Made by a program: the position numbers and the translations under genes. 39,409 nucleotides of DNA from an uncultured Bacilli bacterium (GTDB lineage Bacteria; Bacillota_I; Bacilli_A; RF39; UBA660): the NCBI GenBank assembly GCA_947627225.1, contig CANQVB010000005.1:1-39409 (forward strand). Reading direction: 5' to 3'. A model generated the notes under the pieces. The model did not search any database. It was not told where the DNA came from and worked only from the letters and a program-made list of their open reading frames with translations. Every line of letters starts with the position of its first letter. Position 1 is the stretch's first letter. Below are positions 28,909 through 37,239 of this stretch, one piece after another.

Positions 28909-28933
28909 CAGCACTTTTAGGGTGCTTTTTTTG
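28909..28933 (+). terminator. Second terminator-like hairpin agcac-ttttagg-gtgct + T7
   Basis: Direct reading. Confidence 0.55.
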
Positions 28934-29058
28934 CTTAAGTACTGGAAATAATTACCAAAGGATTTCTAGCGCTAAAAGTTTATAATATATATAGAGAAAA
29001 AATTGTATAAGCCAAAGAAAAATGGAAAACAATAATTGTAGATGGGAAGGGTGATTAA

Positions 29059-29589
29059 ATGAAAACAACGGGTGTTGTGCGAAAAATAGATGATTTAGGT
29101 AGGATTGTTATTCCAAAAGAAATTCGTCGAACTTTAAAAATCAGAGACGGTGAATCTTTAGAAATTTTTGTAGATAAAGAAATGATTACCTTAAAAAAAT
29201 ATTCTACAATGGAAGATTTTCAAGAAGTAACAAAGAAATTACTCGATGCAGTTTCTAATACAACTTCCAAAAATATTTATGTAACGGACAGAGATAAATT
29301 TATTGCAGGAAGTGGAGATTTAAGAAAAAAGTTTTTAAATCAACCAATTTCTTCTTATTTAGAAGAGGTTTTAAAAGATTGTGAAAACATCATTTCAAAG
29401 GAAATGAAAACAACAGAATTGATGGCGGGTGTTTCGGAACCGTATGCGTTTGCATTGAGCCCTATTTTAGCAGAGGGTGTTGCGATTGGACTTGTGCTCA
29501 TTTTCTCACAAACAAAACCAATTTCAGAAGATGATGCGATTATGGCAAATATTGTTTCACAGTTTCTTTCAAAATATGTTGAAGAATAA
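29059..29589 (+). CDS. spoVT: SpoVT/AbrB-type transcriptional regulator (N-terminal AbrB domain plus GAF-like C-terminal domain)
   Basis: MKTTGVVRKIDDLGRIVIPKEIRRTLKIRDGESLEIFVD, 176 aa, downstream of mfd as in B. subtilis. Confidence 0.9.
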   Translation: MKTTGVVRKIDDLGRIVIPKEIRRTLKIRDGESLEIFVDKEMITLKKYSTMEDFQEVTKKLLDAVSNTTSKNIYVTDRDKFIAGSGDLRKKFLNQPISSYLEEVLKDCENIISKEMKTTELMAGVSEPYAFALSPILAEGVAIGLVLIFSQTKPISEDDAIMANIVSQFLSKYVEE

Positions 29590-29614
29590 ATCTTTTTTGT
29601 GATATAATCTTCCT

Positions 29615-29834
29615 TAAGAGTGATGAGGAAGAGTCTTTTTGTATACACTTTTAAGAGAGCTTCTGGTTGGTGTAAAGAAGAAAGGATAGCAAAAAAGATA
29701 TGGCTTCTGAACTATCTTGTCGATAGGTAGGCAAGGTCGTATACTGGCGTTAACAGTACGAGTGTATAATAAGTTTATTATAAAATAAGGTGGTACCGCC
29801 CAAATGGGTCCTTATGTTATGATAAACTTTTTTT
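29615..29834 (+). promoter_or_regulatory. T-box leader of metG; probable AUG specifier at 29700-29702
   Basis: GAGAGCTTCTGGTTGGTG, T-box AAGGTGGTACCGC (29788-29799), terminator aagtttattataaaataagg/ccttatgttatgataaactt + T7; promoter TGATATAAT at 29600-29608. Confidence 0.92.
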
Positions 29835-29846
29835 GGGAGGAAAAGT

Positions 29847-31382
29847 ATGAAAAACAAGTATTACATTACAACTGCAATCGCATATACAAGTGGAAAACCA
29901 CACATTGGAAATACATATGAGATTGTGCTTGCAGATGCAATCGCAAGGTATCATCGACTGCTAGGAGAAGATGTTTATTTTCAAACAGGTACTGATGAAC
30001 ATGGTATAAAGATTCAAGAAAAAGCAGAAGCAAAAGGAATCAGTCCCCAAGCTTTTGTGGATGATGTAGCAACAGAGATTCAAAGAATTTGGGATTTAAT
30101 GAATACAAGCTATGATCGATTTGTAAGAACAACAAATCCAAAGCATGAAGAAGTTGTTCAAAAAATCTTTAAAAAACTCTATGATCAAGGGGACATCTAT
30201 AAGGGTGAGTACGAAGGAATGTATTGTACGCCATGTGAATCCTTTTTTACGGAAAGTCAGCTTGTCGATGGAAAATGTCCGGATTGTGGAAGGGAAGTAA
30301 AACAAGCCAAAGAAGAGGCCTATTTCTTTAGATTAAGCAAATATCAAAAACGTTTAGAAGAATATATAGAATCACATCCACACTTTATTGAACCGGAAGC
30401 TAGAAAAAATGAAATGATCAATAACTTTCTAAAACCAGGTCTTCAGGACTTGTGTGTTTCTAGAACTACGTTTACGTGGGGCGTTCCTGTTTCTTTTGAT
30501 ACGAAACATGTCGTGTATGTTTGGATTGATGCTTTAACCAATTATATTACTTTCTTAGGGTATGACCCAGATGGAAGCGGGGAGCAATTTAACAAGTATT
30601 GGCCTTGTGACCTGCATCTAATTGGAAAAGATATTTTACGTTTCCATACGCTTTATTGGCCTATTCTTTTAATGGCGCTTGATTTACCTTTACCAAAGCA
30701 AATTTTTGGTCATCCTTGGCTGTTGATGAGTAGTGATAAAATGAGTAAGTCGAAGGGAAATGTTCTTTATGCGGATGAATTAGTTGATTTGTTTGGCGTG
30801 GATGCCGTTCGGTATTATTTACTTCATGAAATTCCGTTTGCGAGTGATGGAAATATTACGATAGACTTAGTCATTGAAAGAACCAATGCAGACCTTGCGA
30901 ATGTTTTGGGAAATTTAGTACAAAGGACCATTTCTATGGCGAGCAAATACTTTGATAAAACCATTCATAAGCGGGAAGAATTTGAAGAAATAGACACACC
31001 ATTCCTTGAAAAAATAGGAAATTTAAACGAGAAAGTGAACAAAAAAATGGAATGTCTTGCAGTAAGTGATGCAATCACAGAAATTTTTGATGTTTTACGT
31101 GCTAGCAACAAATATATAGATGAAACAACACCATGGATCTTAGCAAAAGACGAAGAAAAGAGGGACCGACTTGAAAGTGTTTTATATCATTTATTAGAGT
31201 CAATTCGAGTTTGTGCTGTGTTCTTAGAACCATTTCTTCCAGAAACTTCCAAAGAAATTCTAAGGCAACTGAATACTGAGGATAAAAGTTTTGGCTACGG
31301 TGCGGTTTCTGTCTATCAATTAAATGAACCACAGGTTCTCTTTGCAAGAATTGACAAAGAAAAACTGTCAAAAGATATGTAA
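29847..31382 (+). CDS. metG: Methionyl-tRNA synthetase
   Basis: YITTAIAYTSGKPHIGNTYEIVLADAIARY...LLMSSDKMSKSKGNVL. Confidence 0.97.
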   Translation: MKNKYYITTAIAYTSGKPHIGNTYEIVLADAIARYHRLLGEDVYFQTGTDEHGIKIQEKAEAKGISPQAFVDDVATEIQRIWDLMNTSYDRFVRTTNPKHEEVVQKIFKKLYDQGDIYKGEYEGMYCTPCESFFTESQLVDGKCPDCGREVKQAKEEAYFFRLSKYQKRLEEYIESHPHFIEPEARKNEMINNFLKPGLQDLCVSRTTFTWGVPVSFDTKHVVYVWIDALTNYITFLGYDPDGSGEQFNKYWPCDLHLIGKDILRFHTLYWPILLMALDLPLPKQIFGHPWLLMSSDKMSKSKGNVLYADELVDLFGVDAVRYYLLHEIPFASDGNITIDLVIERTNADLANVLGNLVQRTISMASKYFDKTIHKREEFEEIDTPFLEKIGNLNEKVNKKMECLAVSDAITEIFDVLRASNKYIDETTPWILAKDEEKRDRLESVLYHLLESIRVCAVFLEPFLPETSKEILRQLNTEDKSFGYGAVSVYQLNEPQVLFARIDKEKLSKDM

Positions 31383-31400
31383 AATATTGAAAAAGAAGAG

Positions 31401-31427
31401 AAAAAGGAACGAAGTGGTTTCTTTTTT
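31401..31427 (+). terminator. metG terminator (aaaaaggaac-gaagtg-gtttcttttt)
   Basis: Stem with one G-U pair and U-tract. Confidence 0.6.
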
Positions 31428-31489
31428 ATGATATTCTAAAAAGGCAGTATTGTAGTTCAAAGTATTTGTAGTAATAGAAAGGAAAGCAA

Positions 31490-31660
31490 ATGCAAAAGAT
31501 AATCATGAGATTTCGAAAACGGTGCTTTGTCTTTATAGGAACGATACTGCTTCTTATATTTTCAATCTTAGAAGAGAAAAACATCTTAGATTTAGGATAT
31601 TTATGCTTGTTTTCAATTTATGCAATCCGTTTTCATATCTCAAAAAATTATCAGGACTAG
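31490..31660 (+). CDS. Small membrane protein, 56 aa (MQKIIMRFRKRCFVFIGTILLLIFSILEEKNILDLGYLCLFSIYAIRFHISKNYQD)
   Basis: ATG after aggaaag RBS, downstream of a TGATATTCT -10 candidate; below the ORF-track length cut-off. Confidence 0.5.
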   Translation: MQKIIMRFRKRCFVFIGTILLLIFSILEEKNILDLGYLCLFSIYAIRFHISKNYQD

Positions 31661-31661
31661 A

Positions 31662-31691
31662 AATATCGCACTCATTTGTGATATTTTTATT
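31662..31691 (+). terminator. Hairpin aaatatc...gatattt + T's between the small ORF and tatD
   Basis: Direct reading. Confidence 0.5.
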
Positions 31692-31705
31692 TTGGAGATG
31701 AGGAC

Positions 31706-32458
31706 ATGATTGATACACATTGTCATTTTGAAGTTGAAAATGAACAAGAATTTTTAAAAGAGTGCCAAGAAATTCAAGAAGCAGGTGTTTCGAAGATTCT
31801 AGTAAGTTGTTGTACAAAAGAGGAAATCAAGCGTAATGTTCCCTTATTAAAACAAGATGGTTTTCTTTTCCTTGCGTTAGGGTATCACCCAGAAGAAGCT
31901 GGCAAAGTAAGGGAAGAAGATTTAACTGATTTAGAAACAATGATTCAAGAAAATCATGCCCTTGCAATTGGAGAAATTGGACTGGATTATCACTATACGA
32001 AAGAAAAGAAGGAAGAACAAATCCAATTGTTTGAATCCCAGCTTGCCCTTGCAGAAAAATTAAATTTACCTGTTGTTGTACATTCGAGAGATGCCACAAA
32101 AGATACCATAGAATGTTTAAAAAAACATGCTGTAATAGGGGTTATTCATTGTTTTAGTGGAAGCTTAGAAACAGCAAAAGAATATATAAAAATGGGTTTT
32201 TGTCTTGGAATTGGTGGGGTTGTTACATTTCAAAATAGCAACTTAAAAGAAGTGGTCAAAGAACTTCCAATTTCTTCCATAGTATTAGAGACAGATAGTC
32301 CTTATCTTGCCCCTGTTCCTTTTCGGGGAAAGAGAAACAGTCCTAAGTATTTAAAAGAAATTGCAAAACAAATTGCTTTGTTGAAAGACCTTTCCTATGA
32401 AGAAGTGGAAAAGGAAACAACAAAGAACGCACGGAAGATATTTGACTTCCCTTGCTAG
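31706..32458 (+). CDS. tatD: TatD family metal-dependent hydrolase
   Basis: MIDTHCHFEVENE...IGEIGLDYHY...VHSRDATKDTIE...LETDSPYLAPVPFRGKRNSP. Confidence 0.96.
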   Translation: MIDTHCHFEVENEQEFLKECQEIQEAGVSKILVSCCTKEEIKRNVPLLKQDGFLFLALGYHPEEAGKVREEDLTDLETMIQENHALAIGEIGLDYHYTKEKKEEQIQLFESQLALAEKLNLPVVVHSRDATKDTIECLKKHAVIGVIHCFSGSLETAKEYIKMGFCLGIGGVVTFQNSNLKEVVKELPISSIVLETDSPYLAPVPFRGKRNSPKYLKEIAKQIALLKDLSYEEVEKETTKNARKIFDFPC

Positions 32459-32495
32459 ATAGTGGTATGATAGTGCTAGTAGTATAGAGGTGCTT

Positions 32496-33092
32496 ATGAA
32501 ACAAAAGCTAAGAAGATATAAACATTATTTTAGTGCCATTGCTTGTCTTTTCCTGTTTGCTGTTATCATTTTATGTGGACAAGGAAAAGAATCCATTAAC
32601 ACATCCAATGTAAACACAGTAAAGTCAATTGCGGCCGTGCATATTGTAGAAAAATATAATGCATTGAAGGAGTCAGCTGGTACAAAAGAAGTGCCTCTTT
32701 ATGACACATTTGAAGAAGCCATTACAAATGCGAAGGAAGGACCTGTTGCATTTGTTGGAAAATTAACTGCATATGGGCCAGACTGCGTCGGTTGTGGAGG
32801 AGGTAGTGCATGTCCTCCAAGACAAGATTTTCGAAATGGTAATATTTATTTCGAAGATCAAACCTATGGAACCGTTAGAGTATTAGCTGCAGATAAACGA
32901 ATTCCATGTGGTAGTATCATTCGTGTTTCCAACATCCGCATTTATAAAGAATCCATTCTTGCAATTGTGATGGATCGTGGCGGAGCTATTCAAAATAATC
33001 ATTTGGATTTGTTATTCACAACAGAAAGCAATCTAGAGGGATTTTCTACACAAAATGATATAAAATTTGAAATTTTAAGATATGGATGGTAG
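32496..33092 (+). CDS. Secreted/anchored 3D-domain protein (YabE-C-terminal-like, no G5/DUF348 region seen)
   Basis: N-terminal TM; LTAYGPDCVGCGGGSACPPR...VRVLAADKRIPCGSIIRVSN...ILAIVMDRGGAI (3D-type Asp motif); after tatD, as yabE is. Confidence 0.8.
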   Translation: MKQKLRRYKHYFSAIACLFLFAVIILCGQGKESINTSNVNTVKSIAAVHIVEKYNALKESAGTKEVPLYDTFEEAITNAKEGPVAFVGKLTAYGPDCVGCGGGSACPPRQDFRNGNIYFEDQTYGTVRVLAADKRIPCGSIIRVSNIRIYKESILAIVMDRGGAIQNNHLDLLFTTESNLEGFSTQNDIKFEILRYGW

Positions 33093-33109
33093 AAAGGGAG
33101 CGTTAGGAT

Positions 33110-33712
33110 ATGGAAAAAGGGAAAATTATTCTTTCAATTTTAGGTATTGCATTTTTGGTTGCCATTGTTTTTGGTAGTACATATGCGATTTTTACCTTTT
33201 CAAAAGCTGGAACGAAAGAAAATAAAATCACAACAGGAACTGTGAGTATGACTTATACAGAAGGCACTGCTGGAATTACATTAACTGATATGGTACCAAT
33301 GGACGATGACACAGGGAAAGCCCGTAGAGGAGCAAACACAAATTTTGAATTTACAGTTTCTGCCACAATCACAGGAACAACCACGATTAATTATGACATT
33401 TATGCAGAAAAAACGACAGGATCTACGCTCGATGAAAAATTTGTAAAAGTATATTTAACGGATGGAGCATATGAATATGGAACAGAAAAAGCAATGTCTG
33501 GCTATACTTCTACGATTCCTGTTTATAGTGAACTTTCTACAATGCCTGGAAATACATCACAAAGGAAGCTTTATTCAGGAACTCTTACAAATAGCAACAC
33601 TTCTCAGCATTTTCGCCTTCGTCTTTGGTTGCTTTCCACTTATACAGATAACACTACTGCTAAGACATTTGGTATCAAAGTAGGTGTTAAAGCTACACAA
33701 AAAGCAAGTTAA
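33110..33712 (+). CDS. SipW-dependent-type (TasA/camelysin-like) secreted protein, paralog 1
   Basis: ILGIAFLVAIVFGSTYAIFTFSKAG...ITTGTVSMTYTE...FEFTVSATITGTTTINYDI...RLRLWLLSTY. Confidence 0.75.
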   Translation: MEKGKIILSILGIAFLVAIVFGSTYAIFTFSKAGTKENKITTGTVSMTYTEGTAGITLTDMVPMDDDTGKARRGANTNFEFTVSATITGTTTINYDIYAEKTTGSTLDEKFVKVYLTDGAYEYGTEKAMSGYTSTIPVYSELSTMPGNTSQRKLYSGTLTNSNTSQHFRLRLWLLSTYTDNTTAKTFGIKVGVKATQKAS

Positions 33713-33786
33713 AACTAGCTAGAGAGATTAGAAAAATACCAAAGAGAAACTAGGTATTGAATACAGTATAAAAGGAGAGTGAAGTC

Positions 33787-34407
33787 ATGAATTTAAAGCA
33801 AACATCTTCATCACAAACGACATTTATATCTATATTAGGAATAGCCGTTTTATTAGTGGCAGTCATTGGCACATCTTTTGCAGTCTTTACTTATACAGGT
33901 ACAGGTACAAAAACCAATACGATTACAACAGGAACGATTACGATGAGTTATATAGAACCAACCAATGGAATTTCTATTACCGACATGATGCCTACTACTG
34001 ATGATACAGGGAAAAAACTTGCTTCTGGTACGAATGTATTTGATTTTACAGTCTCTGCGACAATTACAGGAACAGTTACAGTGAATTATGCTGTAGGAGC
34101 AAAGAAGACAACGGATTCTACTTTAGATAATAATTCTGTAAAATTATATTTAGAAGAATTAGCAACTTCTGGCGGAGCTTTTCAATCAGTTGTCAAAGGG
34201 CCTGTTGTATATTCTGAATCTACTACAGAAGATGCAACAACAGGTGCTCCATCAGGAATAATGACCTTAGCAACGGGTTCTTTTACTAGTTCTAGTAGTA
34301 AATATTATCGCTTAAGAATGTGGGTCGCAGATACTTATCAACCAACGAGTACATCACAAAAGTTTTCGGTAAAAGTGAATGTTTACGGAAAGGCTGCATC
34401 TAAGTAA
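33787..34407 (+). CDS. SipW-dependent-type (TasA/camelysin-like) secreted protein, paralog 2
   Basis: ILGIAVLLVAVIGTSFAVFTYTG...ITTGTITMSYIEP...FDFTVSATITGTVTVNYAV...YRLRMWVADTY...VKVNVYGKAASK. Confidence 0.75.
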   Translation: MNLKQTSSSQTTFISILGIAVLLVAVIGTSFAVFTYTGTGTKTNTITTGTITMSYIEPTNGISITDMMPTTDDTGKKLASGTNVFDFTVSATITGTVTVNYAVGAKKTTDSTLDNNSVKLYLEELATSGGAFQSVVKGPVVYSESTTEDATTGAPSGIMTLATGSFTSSSSKYYRLRMWVADTYQPTSTSQKFSVKVNVYGKAASK

Positions 34408-34506
34408 TTTGCAGCTTTCATTATTTTTACAAAAAATTTTTTGCATAAAACTTAACGTGAAGGAAAAAATATAGGTGTATAGTGGGCATTTTGTATAAAA
34501 AAAGGT

Positions 34507-34535
34507 TTGACTTCTCGAAATCTTACTGCTATATT
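34507..34535 (+). promoter_or_regulatory. Promoter of paralog 3: TTGACT-17 bp-TATATT with TGC extended -10
   Basis: -35 34507-34512, -10 34530-34535; TG at 34527-34528. Confidence 0.75.
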
Positions 34536-34557
34536 TATACTAGAAGGAGGATAAAAC

Positions 34558-35172
34558 ATGAATAACAATAATTCATCAAAACAAATTTTATTATCAGTAT
34601 TAGGAGTAGCAATCTTAGTTGTTGCAGTAGTAGGAGTATCATTCGCAGCTTTTAGTTATTCTCAAGAAGGAAAAGCAGTAAATGAAATTACTACCGGTTC
34701 AATTACTATGACTTATAGTAATCCGCAAAATGGTATTAACATTAGTAATGCTATGCCAATGACAGACGAACAAGGGAAGGCTTTGAAAGATACAAATCAA
34801 TATTTTGATTTTTCTGTAAGCACCAATATCGTAGGTACTGCAACGATTAATTATGCCATTACTGCTACTAAGGAGCAGGAGTCTACTTTGGCGGATAATG
34901 CAGTTAAAGTATACTTGACTTCTGGTGCTATTACAACAGAAGAAGCAACTGAAGAAAAAGAACCTACATTGATATCAGCTTTATCTACAACTAGTGGCAG
35001 TGAATTAAGTGGAGCTCCTGAAGGTCAGTATATTCTAAAGTCTGGAACTGTATCTGCTGGTGAAAACACGACTCAATATCGTTTGAGAATGTGGGTTGCT
35101 GATAATTATGTGGTTACTGGTACAGCAAAAACTTTCAAGTTAAGAGTCAATGTTTATGGAAAAGCTGCTTAG
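34558..35172 (+). CDS. SipW-dependent-type (TasA/camelysin-like) secreted protein, paralog 3
   Basis: VLGVAILVVAVVGVSFAAFSYSQEG...ITTGSITMTYSNP...FDFSVSTNIVGTATINYAI...YRLRMWVADNY...LRVNVYGKAA; strong RBS aaggagg. Confidence 0.75.
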   Translation: MNNNNSSKQILLSVLGVAILVVAVVGVSFAAFSYSQEGKAVNEITTGSITMTYSNPQNGINISNAMPMTDEQGKALKDTNQYFDFSVSTNIVGTATINYAITATKEQESTLADNAVKVYLTSGAITTEEATEEKEPTLISALSTTSGSELSGAPEGQYILKSGTVSAGENTTQYRLRMWVADNYVVTGTAKTFKLRVNVYGKAA

Positions 35173-35192
35173 TTAGCTGAATCTAAACAATC

Positions 35193-35220
35193 GAAAAGCA
35201 CTATGGTGCTTTTCTTTTTT
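35193..35220 (+). terminator. Strong terminator gaaaagcac-tatg-gtgcttttc + T6 after paralog 3
   Basis: 9-bp perfect stem. Confidence 0.9.
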
Positions 35221-35254
35221 GTTGATGTACACGTTTTAATGTAAGAAAAAGAAC

Positions 35255-35283
35255 TTTTCATTCTTTTATTCATGTGTTATAAT
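35255..35283 (+). promoter_or_regulatory. Promoter of paralog 4: TTTTCA-17 bp-TATAAT with TGT extended -10
   Basis: -35 35255-35260, -10 35278-35283. Confidence 0.7.
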
Positions 35284-35307
35284 CTAGATAATAGTAGGAG
35301 GATTTAT

Positions 35308-35919
35308 ATGGAATATCAAGAGGAAAAAAAAGATGGAAAAAATTCACTATTGATTAGTGTTTTAGCGCTTCTAATTTTGTTAGTAGCTATTTTTGGTATT
35401 TCCTTCGCAACCATCACATTTACAGACAAAGGGAGTGAGTCTAATACACTCCATACTGGAGAACTTAGAATGTCTTATACGGAAAGCACCAATGGTATTA
35501 CCATAGAAGATGCGATGCCTATGTCAGATGATGTTGGTATGAAGTTAAATAGAGAGAATGAATATTTTGATTTTACAGTCGGAACAAAAATAAGCGGACA
35601 TGCAACCATTGCGTATGAGATTTCAGCAGAAAAAGATGTCAACTCTACATTAAATGAAAAAGATGTCAAATTATATTTAGAGAAAAAAGTAGGAACAAAT
35701 TATGAGACTGCTATGTCACCCACTGAATTTACACCTTTGAAGAAAGCAACACAATGGGGAACCCCTAAAGGTGATATGCTTTTAACAACAGGGGTTACCA
35801 GTAAAACAAATGAAGATTCCTATCGTTTAAGAATGTGGGTTCGTCAAGATGCAACCATATCAGAGGAAAAGAAAACCTTTATCGTTCGCGTGAATGTAAA
35901 AGGAGGAGTTGTTTCATAG
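35308..35919 (+). CDS. SipW-dependent-type (TasA/camelysin-like) secreted protein, paralog 4
   Basis: VLALLILLVAIFGISFATITFTDKGSESNTLHTGELRMSYTES...FDFTVGTKISGHATIAYEI...YRLRMWVRQDA...VRVNVKGG; ATG after taggagg. Confidence 0.75.
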   Translation: MEYQEEKKDGKNSLLISVLALLILLVAIFGISFATITFTDKGSESNTLHTGELRMSYTESTNGITIEDAMPMSDDVGMKLNRENEYFDFTVGTKISGHATIAYEISAEKDVNSTLNEKDVKLYLEKKVGTNYETAMSPTEFTPLKKATQWGTPKGDMLLTTGVTSKTNEDSYRLRMWVRQDATISEEKKTFIVRVNVKGGVVS

Positions 35920-35939
35920 TGCTTTTGTGCACTTTTTCT
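35918..35939 (+). terminator. Short terminator agtgc-ttttgt-gcact + T5 after paralog 4
   Basis: Direct reading; overlaps the stop codon. Confidence 0.6.
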
Positions 35940-36013
35940 GTTTTCTAACTCTTTTCTTTCTTTTGAAATTGTGATATTATAGCTATAGTATTAAGAATAA
36001 GATGGGTGATAAG

Positions 36014-36694
36014 ATGTCAGCGACACAAGAGAAACAAAAACCACAATCAATTTTTTCTTATATAAAAAGTGCATTACATTTTATAACAACTGTAATCATG
36101 TATACGGTTCTTTTAATGTTAATCTTTGTTGCTATCTTGTTTGTTCTTTACTTTTTGGATCAAAAGAAAAACATAGATAGCGGTAAAAATGTACCCCCTC
36201 TTTTTAATGCTTATGTCATTGTCAGCCCTAGTATGGTACCAACCATTAAAGTAGAAGATGCTGTCGTTGTTAAAAGAGTAGAAGAAAAAAATTTAAAAAA
36301 GGGAGATATTATTACATTTAATTCAACGGATTATCGCTATTCTGGGATTACAGTTACCCATAGAATTGTGGGGGTTGAAAAAACAAGTGATGGACAAACA
36401 CTTTACACGACAAAAGGAGACAATAATAACACGCCAGATAGTAGTAGAATAACATATGATAGTATTTATGGAAAAGTAATTATGAGAATTCCTAAGATTG
36501 GATATTTGCAGTACTTTTTAACACAATCTTATGGGTGGATTATTGCTGTTGTAATTCCTTGTTTAGGTATTATTATCTATGATATTATCAAATTAGTACG
36601 AACGATTAAAAGAAGCGTTGTTCCAAGAAGAAAAAAACCTTCTAAAAATGTAATACAAACGCCAAGAAAAGATAAGAGAGTGAGGTTCCGATAG
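36014..36694 (+). CDS. sipW: SipW-like (S26B/ER-type) signal peptidase I
   Basis: YVIVSPSMVPTIKVEDAVVVKRV...KKGDIITFNS...VTHRIVGVE...YTTKGDNNNTPDSSRI...YGKVIMRIPKIGYL; His in the position of the catalytic Lys. Confidence 0.9.
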   Translation: MSATQEKQKPQSIFSYIKSALHFITTVIMYTVLLMLIFVAILFVLYFLDQKKNIDSGKNVPPLFNAYVIVSPSMVPTIKVEDAVVVKRVEEKNLKKGDIITFNSTDYRYSGITVTHRIVGVEKTSDGQTLYTTKGDNNNTPDSSRITYDSIYGKVIMRIPKIGYLQYFLTQSYGWIIAVVIPCLGIIIYDIIKLVRTIKRSVVPRRKKPSKNVIQTPRKDKRVRFR

Positions 36695-36695
36695 T

Positions 36696-37226
36696 ATGAA
36701 AAAAAAATTACTACTGCTTTTAGGAGGCATTGTATTATTTGTATTTATTTTAGTAACTTCGTTTGCATGGAGTAAAATCTTTTATGATGGAGGGTCATCT
36801 TCCACTGGGGTTCCTACTTTATACTTAAAGTTAACAAATCAAAAAAATCAAGTGGATACAACACAGGATTATCCTTCAGAAACCCCCAATGATGAGATGG
36901 AACCGTATCGCTTTTCCATTAGTAACCAAAGCAAACAAGACGGAAAATATCAACTGCTTTTAGAAGAAGAGCCTGTTTCGAATCAAGTGGGTTACCGCCA
37001 AGAAGATTTATTAACAAGAAAGCAATTAAATTATCAGCTTACATTGAATCATGTTGTGATAAAAGAAGGACGGCTTTCCTCATTGAAAAACAATGTTTTA
37101 GATGAACGCATTTTGCAAGGAAATCAGGAAAATAATTATATTTTGCGAATTTGGGTGCATGATGAAGTGAAAGCAGGAGAATGGGAAAATAAGTATTATC
37201 ACTATAAAGTAACATTAAAGGCATAA
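36696..37226 (+). CDS. Secreted/anchored protein, divergent relative of the TasA-like paralogs
   Basis: N-terminal TM with TSFAWSKIFYDGG; C-terminus NNYILRIWVHDEVKAGEWENKYYHYKVTLKA parallels YYRLRMWVADTY...KFSVKVNVYGKA. Confidence 0.65.
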   Translation: MKKKLLLLLGGIVLFVFILVTSFAWSKIFYDGGSSSTGVPTLYLKLTNQKNQVDTTQDYPSETPNDEMEPYRFSISNQSKQDGKYQLLLEEEPVSNQVGYRQEDLLTRKQLNYQLTLNHVVIKEGRLSSLKNNVLDERILQGNQENNYILRIWVHDEVKAGEWENKYYHYKVTLKA

Positions 37227-37239
37227 GGAGCGTGAAAAA

